Origin: Algoriphagus marinus
Lineage (GTDB): Bacteria; Bacteroidota; Bacteroidia; Cytophagales; Cyclobacteriaceae
NCBI RefSeq assembly: GCF_001936475.1
Contig: NZ_MSPQ01000001.1
Coordinates: 372,001-436,000, forward strand
Reading direction: 5' to 3'
DNA: 64,000 nucleotides
The translations under genes were made by a program, and so were the position numbers. Shown in pieces: positions 16,745 through 25,974 of the stretch. How positions within the stretch are numbered: position 1 is the stretch's first letter; each line of letters opens with the position of its first letter. Below the pieces are notes generated by a model that saw nothing but the letters and a program-made list of their open reading frames with translations, searched no databases and had not been told where the DNA came from.

Positions 16745-18121
16745 ATGTCTGATATTCTTTTACCAAAGGCTTTTGAAAGCCAAATGATTGATTTGTTAGG
16801 ATCTGAGGAATTTTCAGCGTTCAAAAAAGCTATTGATGAACCTTCCCAAACTTCGCTTCGGCTGAATTCAGCAAAGCAGGTGGAGCTTGATTGGGAGAAA
16901 TCCAGCATTCCTTGGTCAGATCAAGGCTATTTTTTGAAAGAGCGGCCTTCATTTACTTTAGATCCGGCTTTTCACGCCGGGGCATATTATGTACAGGAAG
17001 CATCCTCCATGTTCATCGATCATATTTTAAAAAGCCTTGAAATTCCCAGAGGGATTTATTTGGATTTGGCCGCCGCTCCAGGAGGAAAAAGCACCTTACT
17101 TTCTTCTTATCTGGGTGAAAATGGACTTTTGGTAGCTAACGAGGTAATCCAATCTCGAGCACAGATCTTAAAGGAAAATATTGTGAAGTGGGGATTGGGA
17201 AATGCGATCGTCACCAATAATGATCCGGAGCACTTTTCTCCTTTGGAAGGATTTTTTGATCTTGTCTTAGTAGATGCACCTTGTTCCGGTGAGGGAATGT
17301 TCCGAAAGGATCCGCAAGCTCGCACCGAATGGTCTCCGGATCATGTGACACTTTGTGAGCTTCGCCAAAAAAGAATTATGGATCAAGCTGGCGCATTGGT
17401 AAAGGCTGGAGGATATTTGATTTACAGTACCTGTACTTTTAATGAGCAAGAGAATGAGGATATGATTCGGTTTTTGACCGAAGAGTTTTCCTATGAACCT
17501 GTTCGAATACCGCTGGATTCCGATTGGAAAATCCGGGAAACTATAGTGGATGCAGAAGGAAAAAGGTATTTCGGCTATCGGTTTTTTCCTCACTTGGTGA
17601 ATGGGGAAGGATTTTTTATTACGATACTTCAGCGGTCAGAGGATGCTTTTATCCAAGAACCAAAGCGTGTCAAGGATTTCAAACATCACTATCTGAAGGA
17701 AATCTGGGACCGTGATTCCGCTGAAATGGATCGTGAATTAGGTTTTGAAGAATCGGGAAAATATTACACGTTGAATGATTCGTACTTCCGGATATCAAAA
17801 GATTGGAACTTACACTTTCAAAAGCTTTCCCAACATGTAAGTTTGAAGTATTTCGGGGTCGAATTGGGCAAAAAGCAAAAACAGGATTGGATTCCAAGCC
17901 ATGAATGGGCGCTTTCACTTCTACCGAAAAATGGCTTTCCTAGACGGGAATTATCCAAGACCGAAGCCTTGGATTTTCTCAGAAAAAACGAATTGGAATT
18001 AACTGATTTACCAATAGGATGGGTTTTGATGACCTACCAGCAACTGCCACTTGGTTGGGTTAAAAATCTTGGAAATCGAATCAATAATTATTACCCAAAA
18101 GACTGGCGGATTCGGATGTGA
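16745..18121 (+). CDS. RsmF/NOL1-NOP2-Sun family rRNA (cytosine-5)-methyltransferase
   Basis: The protein methylates C5 of cytosine in rRNA using S-adenosylmethionine. The SAM-binding motif is LAAAPGGKS (about 108-116). The two conserved cysteines are Cys180 in VDAPCSGEGMF and Cys230 in YSTCTFNEQEN; one forms the covalent adduct and the other releases the product. The C-terminal 150 residues match the PUA-like RNA-binding extension of RsmF-type enzymes, ending in YQQLPLGWVKNLGNRINNYY. That suggests 16S rRNA as the target. The stop codon directly abuts the stop of hflX on the other strand. Confidence 0.92.
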   Translation: MSDILLPKAFESQMIDLLGSEEFSAFKKAIDEPSQTSLRLNSAKQVELDWEKSSIPWSDQGYFLKERPSFTLDPAFHAGAYYVQEASSMFIDHILKSLEIPRGIYLDLAAAPGGKSTLLSSYLGENGLLVANEVIQSRAQILKENIVKWGLGNAIVTNNDPEHFSPLEGFFDLVLVDAPCSGEGMFRKDPQARTEWSPDHVTLCELRQKRIMDQAGALVKAGGYLIYSTCTFNEQENEDMIRFLTEEFSYEPVRIPLDSDWKIRETIVDAEGKRYFGYRFFPHLVNGEGFFITILQRSEDAFIQEPKRVKDFKHHYLKEIWDRDSAEMDRELGFEESGKYYTLNDSYFRISKDWNLHFQKLSQHVSLKYFGVELGKKQKQDWIPSHEWALSLLPKNGFPRRELSKTEALDFLRKNELELTDLPIGWVLMTYQQLPLGWVKNLGNRINNYYPKDWRIRM

Positions 18122-19381
18122 TTACTTTTCTTCTTCTGTCCAAGTGACCACTTCATCTTCCAAATAATGCGGATAGATCTTTCGGTGTTGCTTCTTCACC
18201 TCTGAAATTAAGGCTTGCCGAAAACCTTCAACATTCAGTCCACTTGCAGCGGCCATAAATACTGGCTTGATTCCTGTTTTCTTTTCATAGGCATCTGAAA
18301 GTGAATCAAAATCAAGGTAGTTGGCTTCTTCAAGCTCCAGCTCGGTCATCTGCATACTTTCTTCTTCGCTTGGCATAGTTTCCACCAGATCGATTTTGTT
18401 AAAAACCAATAAAACCGGCTTATCTCCAGCCTTGATTTCATTCAAAGTCTGAGTGACCACAGCGATATGATCTTCAAAATGGGGATGAGAAATATCCACT
18501 ACGTGGACCAATAAGTCCGCTTCGCGAATCTCATCCAAAGTAGATTTAAATGATTCGATGAGGTGAGTAGGCAGTTTTCGTATAAATCCAACCGTATCAG
18601 ATAACAGAAAAGGGACATTTTCAAGCACTACTTTTCTAACGGTTGAGTCAACTGTAGCAAACAGTTTATTCTCCGCCAAAATATCTGTTTTGGTAATTAA
18701 GTTCATCAAGGTACTTTTACCCACATTCGTGTATCCTACTACTGCAACCCGAACGATTCCTTTTCTTCCTTTGCGCTGAGTTTCACCCTGTTTTTCGATT
18801 TCTCGAAGCTTTTCTTTAAGTAAGGTAATCCTGTTTCGGATATCTCGCTTATCCGTTTCAATTTCTTTTTCACCGGATCCACCTCGTGTAGTCGTACCAC
18901 CTCGCTGACGCTCCAAGTGAGTCCACATTCTTGTCAATCGAGGCAGTAAGTACTGAAATCTAGCTAATTCAACTTGCGTTTTTGCTTGAGCAGTCTGGGC
19001 TCTATTTAGAAAAATGTCTAAAATCAAAAGCGAGCGATCATAGATCTTCACTTTGAGTTCATTTTCCAGATTTCGCATTTGAGAGGGAGAAAGGTCATCA
19101 TCAAAAATCACCATGTCCACTTCGAAATGGGTGATATAGGAAAGAATCTCCTCAAGCTTACCGGACCCAACAAAAGTCTTGATATCTGGCTTTTCCATTC
19201 GTTGGGTAAAGCGATATACCGTTTTAGCACCGAGTGTTTCAGTTAAAAAGGCCAACTCATCTAAGTGTTCCTCAGTCTCTTGCTCGGTTTGATATTGGCG
19301 AATGATACTGACAAGGACTGCAGTATTTTCTTTTGGGGCAGTTTCGTGAAGTTTTTGAATTTTCCGGGAATATTTACTCAT
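18122..19381 (-). CDS. hflX: Ribosome-associated GTPase HflX
   Basis: HflX binds the large ribosomal subunit and splits stalled ribosomes, notably after heat stress. The N-terminal HflX domain includes FVGSGKLEEI and IFDDDLSPSQMRNLE. A helical linker contains RQRGGTTTRGGSGEKEIETD. The G domain has G1 GYTNVGKS (216-223), DTVGF (G3) and NKIDL (G4). Length (419) fits the family, with a C-terminal tail of about 30 residues. There is no hfq or hflKC neighbour, unlike in enterobacteria. Confidence 0.97.
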   Translation of the reverse strand: MSKYSRKIQKLHETAPKENTAVLVSIIRQYQTEQETEEHLDELAFLTETLGAKTVYRFTQRMEKPDIKTFVGSGKLEEILSYITHFEVDMVIFDDDLSPSQMRNLENELKVKIYDRSLLILDIFLNRAQTAQAKTQVELARFQYLLPRLTRMWTHLERQRGGTTTRGGSGEKEIETDKRDIRNRITLLKEKLREIEKQGETQRKGRKGIVRVAVVGYTNVGKSTLMNLITKTDILAENKLFATVDSTVRKVVLENVPFLLSDTVGFIRKLPTHLIESFKSTLDEIREADLLVHVVDISHPHFEDHIAVVTQTLNEIKAGDKPVLLVFNKIDLVETMPSEEESMQMTELELEEANYLDFDSLSDAYEKKTGIKPVFMAAASGLNVEGFRQALISEVKKQHRKIYPHYLEDEVVTWTEEEK

Positions 19382-19585
19382 ATATATCGTGATCTGCTAT
19401 TAGAACTCAATTTGAACATGTAAAAGTTCTACTGAGAATCATTTCAAGTTCAAGTTTCTATTATTTTAAGAAAGTAGTTTCGACTCTGGTAACAAAGTTC
19501 GCCATATTTCATCACAATAGATTAGGATAGTCTATTGAGAGGTAGTTATTTTGATGATTAATTTCATAGCAAGTAGAAAAAAAAA

Positions 19586-20137
19586 GTGGCTGAAATAGTA
19601 AAAACATCACTTCCAGGTGTATTGGAGATATTCCCTAAAAAATTTCTTGACAACAGAGGATATTTTTTTGAATCTTATCGAGCTGATTGGTTTAATGATA
19701 TTCATCTCGATCATGGATGGGTTCAAGATAATCAAAGCTTTTCCACAGCAGGAACATTGAGAGGTCTTCACTTCCAACGAGGGGAATTTAGTCAAGCTAA
19801 ACTAGTGCGAGTGATTCAAGGTTCTGTCCTTGATGTAGCTGTAGACTTGAGAATTGATTCGCCGACATTCGGGCAATCGTATTTAACAGTTTTGGATGCT
19901 GAGAAAAGTAATCTTCTTTATATTCCAAGTGGATTTGCCCATGGCTTTTCTGTATTGGAGGATGCTGTCTTTGCATATAAATGCTCTAATTACTACAACA
20001 AAGCCAGTGAAGGAGGAATACTTTGGAATGATTCCGATTTGGCTATTGATTGGAAGATCAAAGAACCGATCATATCCGAAAAAGATGCATTATGGCCTTC
20101 ATTGAGTGAATTTATAATAAATGAAGGAGGATTATAA
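19586..20137 (+). CDS. rfbC: dTDP-4-dehydrorhamnose 3,5-epimerase
   Basis: RfbC (RmlC) epimerises the 4-keto sugar nucleotide on the way to dTDP-L-rhamnose. The cupin fold is visible, with DNRGYFFESYR near the start, LRGLHFQ (catalytic His62) and FAYKCSNYYNKASE (active-site Tyr). The start is GTG at 19586, since no in-frame ATG lies close. The other rhamnose genes (rfbA, rfbB, rfbD) are absent here, so the pathway must be completed elsewhere. The last base of its stop is the first base of the next ATG (TAATG), so the three genes downstream are probably one operon with it. Confidence 0.95.
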   Translation: MAEIVKTSLPGVLEIFPKKFLDNRGYFFESYRADWFNDIHLDHGWVQDNQSFSTAGTLRGLHFQRGEFSQAKLVRVIQGSVLDVAVDLRIDSPTFGQSYLTVLDAEKSNLLYIPSGFAHGFSVLEDAVFAYKCSNYYNKASEGGILWNDSDLAIDWKIKEPIISEKDALWPSLSEFIINEGGL

Positions 20138-20883
20138 TGGGATTATTAGATTTTTTGAAGAGAAAGCCAGAGGAGTTGGAAGAGCTGGATTTGAGCTGGC
20201 TGCAAGTAGATATGCATTCGCATTTGATCCCTGGGATTGACGATGGTTCAAAAACTATGGAGGAATCTCTCCAGTTGATCAAAAGACTTTCTGATTTTGG
20301 CCTTCGAAAAATTATCACCACTCCCCACATTATGTCGGAGTATTACAAAAATACGCCCGAAATTATAAATATGGGGCTTGAAGACCTTCGCAAATCAGTC
20401 AAAGCAGAAGGGATTTCCATAGAAATTGAAGCTGCTGCTGAATACTACATGGATGAGATCTTTCTTGAGAAAGTTAAAAGTGGTCAACCGTTATTGTCTT
20501 TTGGCGATCGTTATATTTTGGTAGAAACAGGCTTTATCAATAAGCCTCAGATGCTCCTAGAGATAATTTTTCAATTAGAAATGGCAGGATATAAGCCTAT
20601 TCTAGCTCATCCTGAGCGTTATCAATATTTAATCCATGACAAGTCGCTTTTAGAAGATTTGGTTGATCGCAATATTCTTTTTCAAGTCAATCTACTTTCG
20701 CTGACTGGATTTTATTCCAAACAAGTAAAAGATTTTGGAGAAATGCTTATAGAGCGGGGATTAGTAAAGTTTTTTGGAACAGATTGTCACAATGAGCGAT
20801 ATCTGGATATGCTTGAAATGCTCCCCAAATCAAAAATCTATTCTAAGATCAAACAATCTGAGTGGATGAACTCTTTACTTTGA
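20137..20883 (+). CDS. CpsB/YwqE-like PHP-domain protein-tyrosine phosphatase
   Basis: This is a metal-dependent phosphatase of the PHP family. Its relatives remove phosphate from tyrosine kinases that control capsule or exopolysaccharide export. The metal site is visible as DMHSHLIPGIDDGS (Asp25, His27, His29), then TTPHIMSEYY, ILAHPERYQYL, and FGTDCHNE near the C-terminus. The length of 248 residues fits. No tyrosine kinase gene lies nearby, so its substrate is probably encoded elsewhere. It is translationally coupled to rfbC. Confidence 0.9.
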   Translation: MGLLDFLKRKPEELEELDLSWLQVDMHSHLIPGIDDGSKTMEESLQLIKRLSDFGLRKIITTPHIMSEYYKNTPEIINMGLEDLRKSVKAEGISIEIEAAAEYYMDEIFLEKVKSGQPLLSFGDRYILVETGFINKPQMLLEIIFQLEMAGYKPILAHPERYQYLIHDKSLLEDLVDRNILFQVNLLSLTGFYSKQVKDFGEMLIERGLVKFFGTDCHNERYLDMLEMLPKSKIYSKIKQSEWMNSLL

Positions 20884-20896
20884 TCAGTGAAATTTT

Positions 20897-21850
20897 ATGA
20901 AAATTCTGATTACTGGCATTACTGGATTATTTGGAAGTTATCTCGCAAAGGAATTTTCTGAATTGGGAGAAATTAGTGGATTAGTCCGACCTTCCTCTTC
21001 CAAGCGACTTACTGAAAGTCTGGAATCAAATATTCACTGGTTGGAAGGAGATTTGGCAGATATAGATTCTTTAGAGGCCGCACTACAAGGAATTGACTTG
21101 GTAATTCATGCTGCAGGAATGGTTTCTTTTGACTCAAAAGATGAGGCTAGTCTCTACCAGACCAACGTGAAAGGTACCGCAAACTTAGTAAATGCCATGC
21201 TCCTTGTGGGAGTTAAAAAATTGGTACATATAAGTTCTGTAGCAGCTATAGGTCGAAGTCAAGAGCAACTCATTATTGATGAAAACTTTAAATGGACAGA
21301 ATCTCCATTAAATACAGTATATGCCAATTCGAAATACTACGGAGAACTGGAAGCATGGCGAGGAGAGCAAGAAGGGCTAACCCTTCTAGTAGTCAATCCT
21401 TCGATACTATTAGGAAAAATAGCTGACGATAGGAGTAGCACAGATATATACCACTATGTACTTGAAGAAAATAGGTATTACCCCTCTGGAAATATAAACT
21501 ACATAGATGTAAGAGACGCGGCCAAGATTACAAAGCTACTGGTGGAAAAAAATAAATGGGGAGAGCGATTTATCCTCAATAAAGAGGGAATTCCTTACCA
21601 AAAATTCTTTCAAATTATGGGAGAACAATTTGGGAAGAAAGCTCCAAATAAAGCTGTAAATCCACTTTTATTGAATCTTGTGGTATTTTTTAATGGAATA
21701 TTTCGAAAACTTGGATTGAGCAAAAGTCCGTTGAACAAAAAAACTGCTCTGATTTCAAAGCAAAAAACAGTTTTTGAAAACAAGAAAACGCAGGATCTAT
21801 TAAATTTTGAATATTTCTCCTTAGAAGATACTTTTCGCTGGGCCAGGTAA
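20897..21850 (+). CDS. Extended short-chain dehydrogenase (NAD-dependent epimerase/dehydratase family)
   Basis: The Rossmann motif GITGLFGS (residues 6-13) and a YANSKYYGE segment with the Tyr-x3-Lys catalytic pair mark it as an extended SDR. It is closest in style to dihydroflavonol-reductase-like or sugar-epimerase-like members. The 317-residue length is typical. It starts 13 bases after the phosphatase stop. Placement after rfbC suggests a role in cell-surface sugar metabolism, but the substrate cannot be read from sequence. The C-terminal part (about 250-290) is rich in Lys and hydrophobic residues. Confidence 0.85.
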   Translation: MKILITGITGLFGSYLAKEFSELGEISGLVRPSSSKRLTESLESNIHWLEGDLADIDSLEAALQGIDLVIHAAGMVSFDSKDEASLYQTNVKGTANLVNAMLLVGVKKLVHISSVAAIGRSQEQLIIDENFKWTESPLNTVYANSKYYGELEAWRGEQEGLTLLVVNPSILLGKIADDRSSTDIYHYVLEENRYYPSGNINYIDVRDAAKITKLLVEKNKWGERFILNKEGIPYQKFFQIMGEQFGKKAPNKAVNPLLLNLVVFFNGIFRKLGLSKSPLNKKTALISKQKTVFENKKTQDLLNFEYFSLEDTFRWAR

Positions 21851-21992
21851 ACTTATTTTCAATTTCTACCGTTTTCATCAACCTGATTTTTCTTCTTTTG
21901 ATACCTTTTATGGAAGGGGAAGAAAAATTAACAATACCTGATTTTGACAGAACAAATTATTTGGTAAATTAAGTAAACCATAACGCATTCGA

Positions 21993-23408
21993 ATGACCGG
22001 AGATCACGATCACGATTGGGAAAACGATAAAAAACTGGTAGAGCGATTTGAAAATTCTCTAAAATCCAATCTTGACTTATATTTTGAAGAAGAGGAACTG
22101 GAAGACATTATCCGGTTTTATTTTGATCAACAAAAATTTCTGAAGGCTTTGAGAGCTTCAGAATACTGTCTCGAAAAATTCCCCTATTCTGTAGAAATCA
22201 AGCTTTTGAAAGCACAATGTCTCATCTTCAATGATGAGCTTGAGGAAGGGATGAGTATTCTGGAGAACATCAATAATATCTCTCCTAATAATGAGGAAAT
22301 CATTCTGGCTCTCGCTAATGCACACATTCTAGCCGGCTCACATCAGGAGGGGATCGATTTGCTGGAGAATTTTCTTCCTTTGGCAGAGGACAAAGCGGAG
22401 GTATATTATTCGCTTGGAAATCTCTATCGAATTCAAAGTGATAATGTAAAAGCAAGCTATTATTTCAAAGAGGCAGTGAAACTTCGGATTAATCATGAAG
22501 ATGCGCTTTTTCAGCTGGCAATGATTACCGAAGAGGAAGGGTCCTTTGACGAGATTTTAGACTTTTATCAGGAGTTTATTGATCAGGATCCTTACAGCGC
22601 TGGTGCTTGGTACAACTTAGGTGTTGTTTACAATAGGCTTGGAAGATTTCAGGAAGCGATAAAAGCTTATGAATATGCTATTTTGATTGATGATGCTTTT
22701 GCATCTGCATATTTCAATCTTGGAAATGCTCTGATGAATACCGAGCAGTTCGAACTTGCTTTGGAAGCCTATCAAAACACCATAAACTGTGAAGGAGTAA
22801 ATGCAGAAAACTGCTGCTACATGGGAGCTGCTTATGAGAAATTGGGTAGACTGGATGAAGCATTTAAATATTTCAAAAAGTCGGCAAAGCTGGACGAGGA
22901 GTATGATGATGCTTGGTTTGGGCTGGGAATGTGTATGCTGAAAAAGGAAAAATTTTTTGAAGCCATCCACTATTTCAAGAAAGCACTCAAGCTTACCAAA
23001 GAAAATGCAAACTATTGGGTTGGTCTGGCAGATGCAGAATTTAATCTTGGAAATATGCAAGCAAGTTCGGAAGCCTATGAAGAGGCAATCAACTTAGAAC
23101 CAGGAATAATGGAGACTTATGTCAATCTTTCCTTGATCTATTATGAGCAAAATCGATTTGAAGAGGCCATTGATGTGACTTTGGAAGGAATAGAAGAGCT
23201 ACCGGAATCTGCAGAATTGTATTTTAGGATGGTTGTTTACCAAATCAAAATGGGCAATTATAAAGAGGCGTTTTCATTTTTAGAAAATGGTTTAACTTTG
23301 GACTTCGAAAAACATATCATCTTGTATCAGTTGATGCCTGAATTGAAAAAGCAAAAAGCGATTTACAAGATTATTTCTCAGTATCGGGAGGAAAATCCCG
23401 AGTCCTAA
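21993..23408 (+). CDS. TPR-repeat scaffold protein
   Basis: The 471-residue protein is nearly all tetratricopeptide repeats. At least nine are clear, for example AEVYYSLGNLYRIQ, AGAWYNLGVVYNRLG and DDAWFGLGMCMLKKE. It has no signal peptide, so it is cytoplasmic. The N-terminus is acidic (MTGDHDHDWENDKK). It probably binds protein partners. It lies 142 bases after the SDR gene and 14 bases before comA. This is a conserved type of Bacteroidota TPR protein with no defined function. Confidence 0.85.
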   Translation: MTGDHDHDWENDKKLVERFENSLKSNLDLYFEEEELEDIIRFYFDQQKFLKALRASEYCLEKFPYSVEIKLLKAQCLIFNDELEEGMSILENINNISPNNEEIILALANAHILAGSHQEGIDLLENFLPLAEDKAEVYYSLGNLYRIQSDNVKASYYFKEAVKLRINHEDALFQLAMITEEEGSFDEILDFYQEFIDQDPYSAGAWYNLGVVYNRLGRFQEAIKAYEYAILIDDAFASAYFNLGNALMNTEQFELALEAYQNTINCEGVNAENCCYMGAAYEKLGRLDEAFKYFKKSAKLDEEYDDAWFGLGMCMLKKEKFFEAIHYFKKALKLTKENANYWVGLADAEFNLGNMQASSEAYEEAINLEPGIMETYVNLSLIYYEQNRFEEAIDVTLEGIEELPESAELYFRMVVYQIKMGNYKEAFSFLENGLTLDFEKHIILYQLMPELKKQKAIYKIISQYREENPES

Positions 23409-23422
23409 ACAAAACCTAGCTA

Positions 23423-24193
23423 ATGAACTATATTTTGAATAACATCCCCGTTCGGACTCAAAAACCTCGAACCACAGGATTTACTATGGCCATGGATAAA
23501 GGCCTTTCAGTCCGAGAAACTGAAGATTTTGTAGATAGCTGCTCTGATTTTGTAGATATTGTGAAGCTTGGTTGGGCTACATCCTATGTCACAAAAAACC
23601 TTGATAAGAAACTTGCAGTCTATAAAGAAGCAGGAATACCGGTTTACCTTGGGGGTACTCTTTTTGAAGCATTTATTGTCAGAGGACAATTTGATGACTA
23701 CCGTAAGGTGTTAGATAAATATGATTTAGGTTTTGCTGAGGTATCAGATGGGTCTATTTCTTTGAATCACGACAAAAAGTGTGAATACATTTCCGAATTG
23801 GCAAAGCAGGTAACTGTCCTATCCGAAGTAGGATCAAAAGATGCCGCTAAGATCATTCCGCCATACAAGTGGATAGAGCAAATGCAGACTGAATTGGATG
23901 CTGGAGCCTGGAAAGTGATCGGAGAAGCCAGAGAAGGTGGTAACGTGGGCTTGTTTAGAGATTCTGGAGAAGTAAGACAAGGATTGGTAGAAGAGATTTT
24001 AACCAAAATCCCAGAAGAACGAATCATCTGGGAAGCACCTATCAAATCCCAACAGGTCTGGTTTATCAAATTGATAGGAGCGAACGTTAATCTTGGAAAT
24101 ATCAGCCCCTCCGAAATTATTCCACTCGAAACAATACGACTTGGATTAAGAGGAGACACTTTCGACCATTTTCTGGGAGAAATCAAATTATAA
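23423..24193 (+). CDS. comA: Phosphosulfolactate synthase (ComA family)
   Basis: ComA adds sulfite to phosphoenolpyruvate to make (R)-2-phospho-3-sulfolactate. The 256-residue TIM barrel has the family pattern: TMAMDKGLSVRETEDFVD, DIVKLGWATSYV, YLGGTLFEAF, GFAEVSDGSI and IGEAREGGNVGLF. In archaea this begins coenzyme M synthesis. In Bacteroidota the likely end products are sulfolactate, sulfopyruvate or cysteate, which could feed sulfonolipid synthesis; that is inference. It is adjacent to the TPR gene upstream, and a hairpin terminator follows. Confidence 0.93.
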   Translation: MNYILNNIPVRTQKPRTTGFTMAMDKGLSVRETEDFVDSCSDFVDIVKLGWATSYVTKNLDKKLAVYKEAGIPVYLGGTLFEAFIVRGQFDDYRKVLDKYDLGFAEVSDGSISLNHDKKCEYISELAKQVTVLSEVGSKDAAKIIPPYKWIEQMQTELDAGAWKVIGEAREGGNVGLFRDSGEVRQGLVEEILTKIPEERIIWEAPIKSQQVWFIKLIGANVNLGNISPSEIIPLETIRLGLRGDTFDHFLGEIKL

Positions 24194-24210
24194 AATACCC
24201 ACTCCAAATG

Positions 24211-24245
24211 GGCTGATTGGTACGTACCGATCAGCCTTTATTTTT
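24211..24245 (+). terminator. Rho-independent terminator after comA
   Basis: A 13-base stem (24211-24223 with 24224-24236, one G-T pair) carries the palindromic core GGTACGTACC and is followed by TTTATTTTT. It runs up to the ATG of the DUF368 gene, so the downstream pair likely needs its own promoter or read-through. Confidence 0.8.
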
Positions 24246-24249
24246 GACA

Positions 24250-25182
24250 ATGGATTTAATTAAAAAGTACCTCCTTACATTCTTCAAAGGTATGGCAATG
24301 GGAGCAGCCGATATAGTACCTGGCGTTTCAGGTGGATCGATAGCCCTGATTACAGGTATATACCAGCGATTGCTAGACAGTATCAACTCCTTTCATACTG
24401 CTAATTTCAGACTGTTGCTCAAGTTTGAGGTCAAAAAATTCTATAAGGCAGTCAATGGTACTTTCCTGTTGAGTTTATTGCTTGGTATCCTGACTAGTAT
24501 CTTTTCACTTTCAAAGCTGATTACATTTCTCATGAATGATCACCCGATTCCTTTGTGGTCATTTTTTTGCGGATTAATTCTTATCAGTGCTTTTGTGATC
24601 CTTCGTGAGATCAAACGCTGGCATTTAGGAGTGATTGTGGCTTTACTAATCGGTACGGTCGGGGCTTATTTTATCACTGAACTTCCTCCTACCAGTAGTC
24701 CAGATGCTCTTTGGTTTACATTTGTATCCGGAGCAATTGCGATCTGTGCAATGATTTTACCCGGTATAAGCGGAAGCTTTATTTTACTTATTCTGGGTAA
24801 GTACGAGCAGATTTTGGAGGCGGTTTCAAATAAGGATATCCTCACTTTAGGGGTTTTTGCTTTAGGGTGTGTGATTGGAATTCTATCTTTCAGTAGGGTG
24901 ATTTCTTGGCTGCTAAAGCGTTATTATGCCACCACAATAGGTTTGCTTTCAGGGTTTATGCTAGGTTCGATGAATAAGCTTTGGCCTTGGAAAATTGTCA
25001 CAGCCTATCGAACCTCCTCAAGCGGGGAACAAAAACCTTTTTTAACAGAAAACCTTTTGCCTACTCAATATTTGGATCAGACTGGATTGGAGCCTTTGAT
25101 TGGGATAGCAATTGCAGCCTTTTTGTTTGGAATTTTTCTGGTTATTGGAATTGATCGTTTGGCTGCGTATTTGAAAAAATAA
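24250..25182 (+). CDS. DUF368 family undecaprenyl-phosphate transporter
   Basis: DUF368 proteins (PopT) are inner-membrane translocases that return undecaprenyl phosphate, the lipid carrier for peptidoglycan and surface polysaccharides, to the cytoplasmic face. The family signature is clear: GMAMGAADIVPGVSGGSIAL (about 13-32) and a repeat-like AMILPGISGSFILLILG in the second half. About eight membrane helices are apparent. ATG 24250 is preferred to a TTG at 24217 that lies inside the comA terminator. Its stop overlaps the aroE start by one base. Confidence 0.9.
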   Translation: MDLIKKYLLTFFKGMAMGAADIVPGVSGGSIALITGIYQRLLDSINSFHTANFRLLLKFEVKKFYKAVNGTFLLSLLLGILTSIFSLSKLITFLMNDHPIPLWSFFCGLILISAFVILREIKRWHLGVIVALLIGTVGAYFITELPPTSSPDALWFTFVSGAIAICAMILPGISGSFILLILGKYEQILEAVSNKDILTLGVFALGCVIGILSFSRVISWLLKRYYATTIGLLSGFMLGSMNKLWPWKIVTAYRTSSSGEQKPFLTENLLPTQYLDQTGLEPLIGIAIAAFLFGIFLVIGIDRLAAYLKK

Positions 25183-25931
25183 TGAGAAAATTTGGCTTGA
25201 TCGGTTTTCCCCTAGGACATTCATTTTCGAAGAAATACTTTCAGGAAAAATTTGAAAAGGAAGGTATAACGAATTGTAGCTTCGAACTTTTTGAGATACC
25301 TGATATAAATCACCTACAGGAAATAATTACAAATAATCCAGAATTAGAGGGGCTTTGCGTCACGATTCCCTACAAAGAGCAGGTGAAAGCTTTCATGGAT
25401 AAACTGGATCCGGCATGTGCAGAAATCGGTGCAGTTAATTGTATCCAGATTCAATCTGGGAAGCTTCATGGAAATAATACCGATTACATAGGATTTAAAA
25501 ATTCACTTGAAAAATGGCTCGGATCAGAGCGCCCAAATGCGCTTGTGTTGGGAACCGGTGGGGCATCTAAAGCGATAAAGCAAGCATTGAAGGTTCTTGG
25601 AATTAAGTTTTTGAGCGTCTCCAGAAGTTCAAAACCAGGAATGGTGACTTATCAGGATTTGAAAGAGAATCCAAGTTTTCTAAATGAATTTCGCCTTATA
25701 GTCAATACTACCCCTGTGGGGACTTTTCCCAAAATTGAAGAAATCCCCGACATTCCAGTTGATCAGTTGACAGCGAACCATAGGGTCTATGATTTAGTCT
25801 ACAATCCAGCCGAAACTCAATTGATGAAAGTTTGCCTTGAGAAGGGCGGTAAGGCTAAAAATGGCTACGAAATGCTTGTATTACAGGCTGAGGCTGCTTG
25901 GGAAATTTGGAATACTTCTCCCAAAAAGTAG
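25182..25931 (+). CDS. aroE: Shikimate dehydrogenase
   Basis: AroE reduces 3-dehydroshikimate to shikimate with NADPH in aromatic amino acid synthesis. The substrate site shows GFPLGHSFSKKYF and TIPYKEQV (catalytic Lys), and NNTDYIGF is conserved. The NADPH-binding motif is LGTGGASKAI, and NTTPVG follows. The length of 249 residues is on the short side but normal for Bacteroidota. It is coupled to the DUF368 gene by TAATG. Confidence 0.96.
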   Translation: MRKFGLIGFPLGHSFSKKYFQEKFEKEGITNCSFELFEIPDINHLQEIITNNPELEGLCVTIPYKEQVKAFMDKLDPACAEIGAVNCIQIQSGKLHGNNTDYIGFKNSLEKWLGSERPNALVLGTGGASKAIKQALKVLGIKFLSVSRSSKPGMVTYQDLKENPSFLNEFRLIVNTTPVGTFPKIEEIPDIPVDQLTANHRVYDLVYNPAETQLMKVCLEKGGKAKNGYEMLVLQAEAAWEIWNTSPKK

Positions 25932-25974
25932 GACTTAAAGTTATCCCTTTTAAAAACAAGGCGATGATACCATT

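Noticed and set aside
19382-19585. Riboswitch or small RNA in the hflX-rfbC gap
   Set aside because: The sequence is A+T-rich without a stable stem or a recognisable aptamer; a promoter for rfbC is the simplest content.
22617-23060. 147-codon frame on the minus strand inside the TPR gene
   Set aside because: It is a shadow of the TPR repeats; its Cys- and Phe-rich product has no structure resembling a real protein.
23767-24207. 146-codon minus-strand frame inside comA
   Set aside because: It lies opposite the conserved ComA frame and runs into the comA terminator hairpin.
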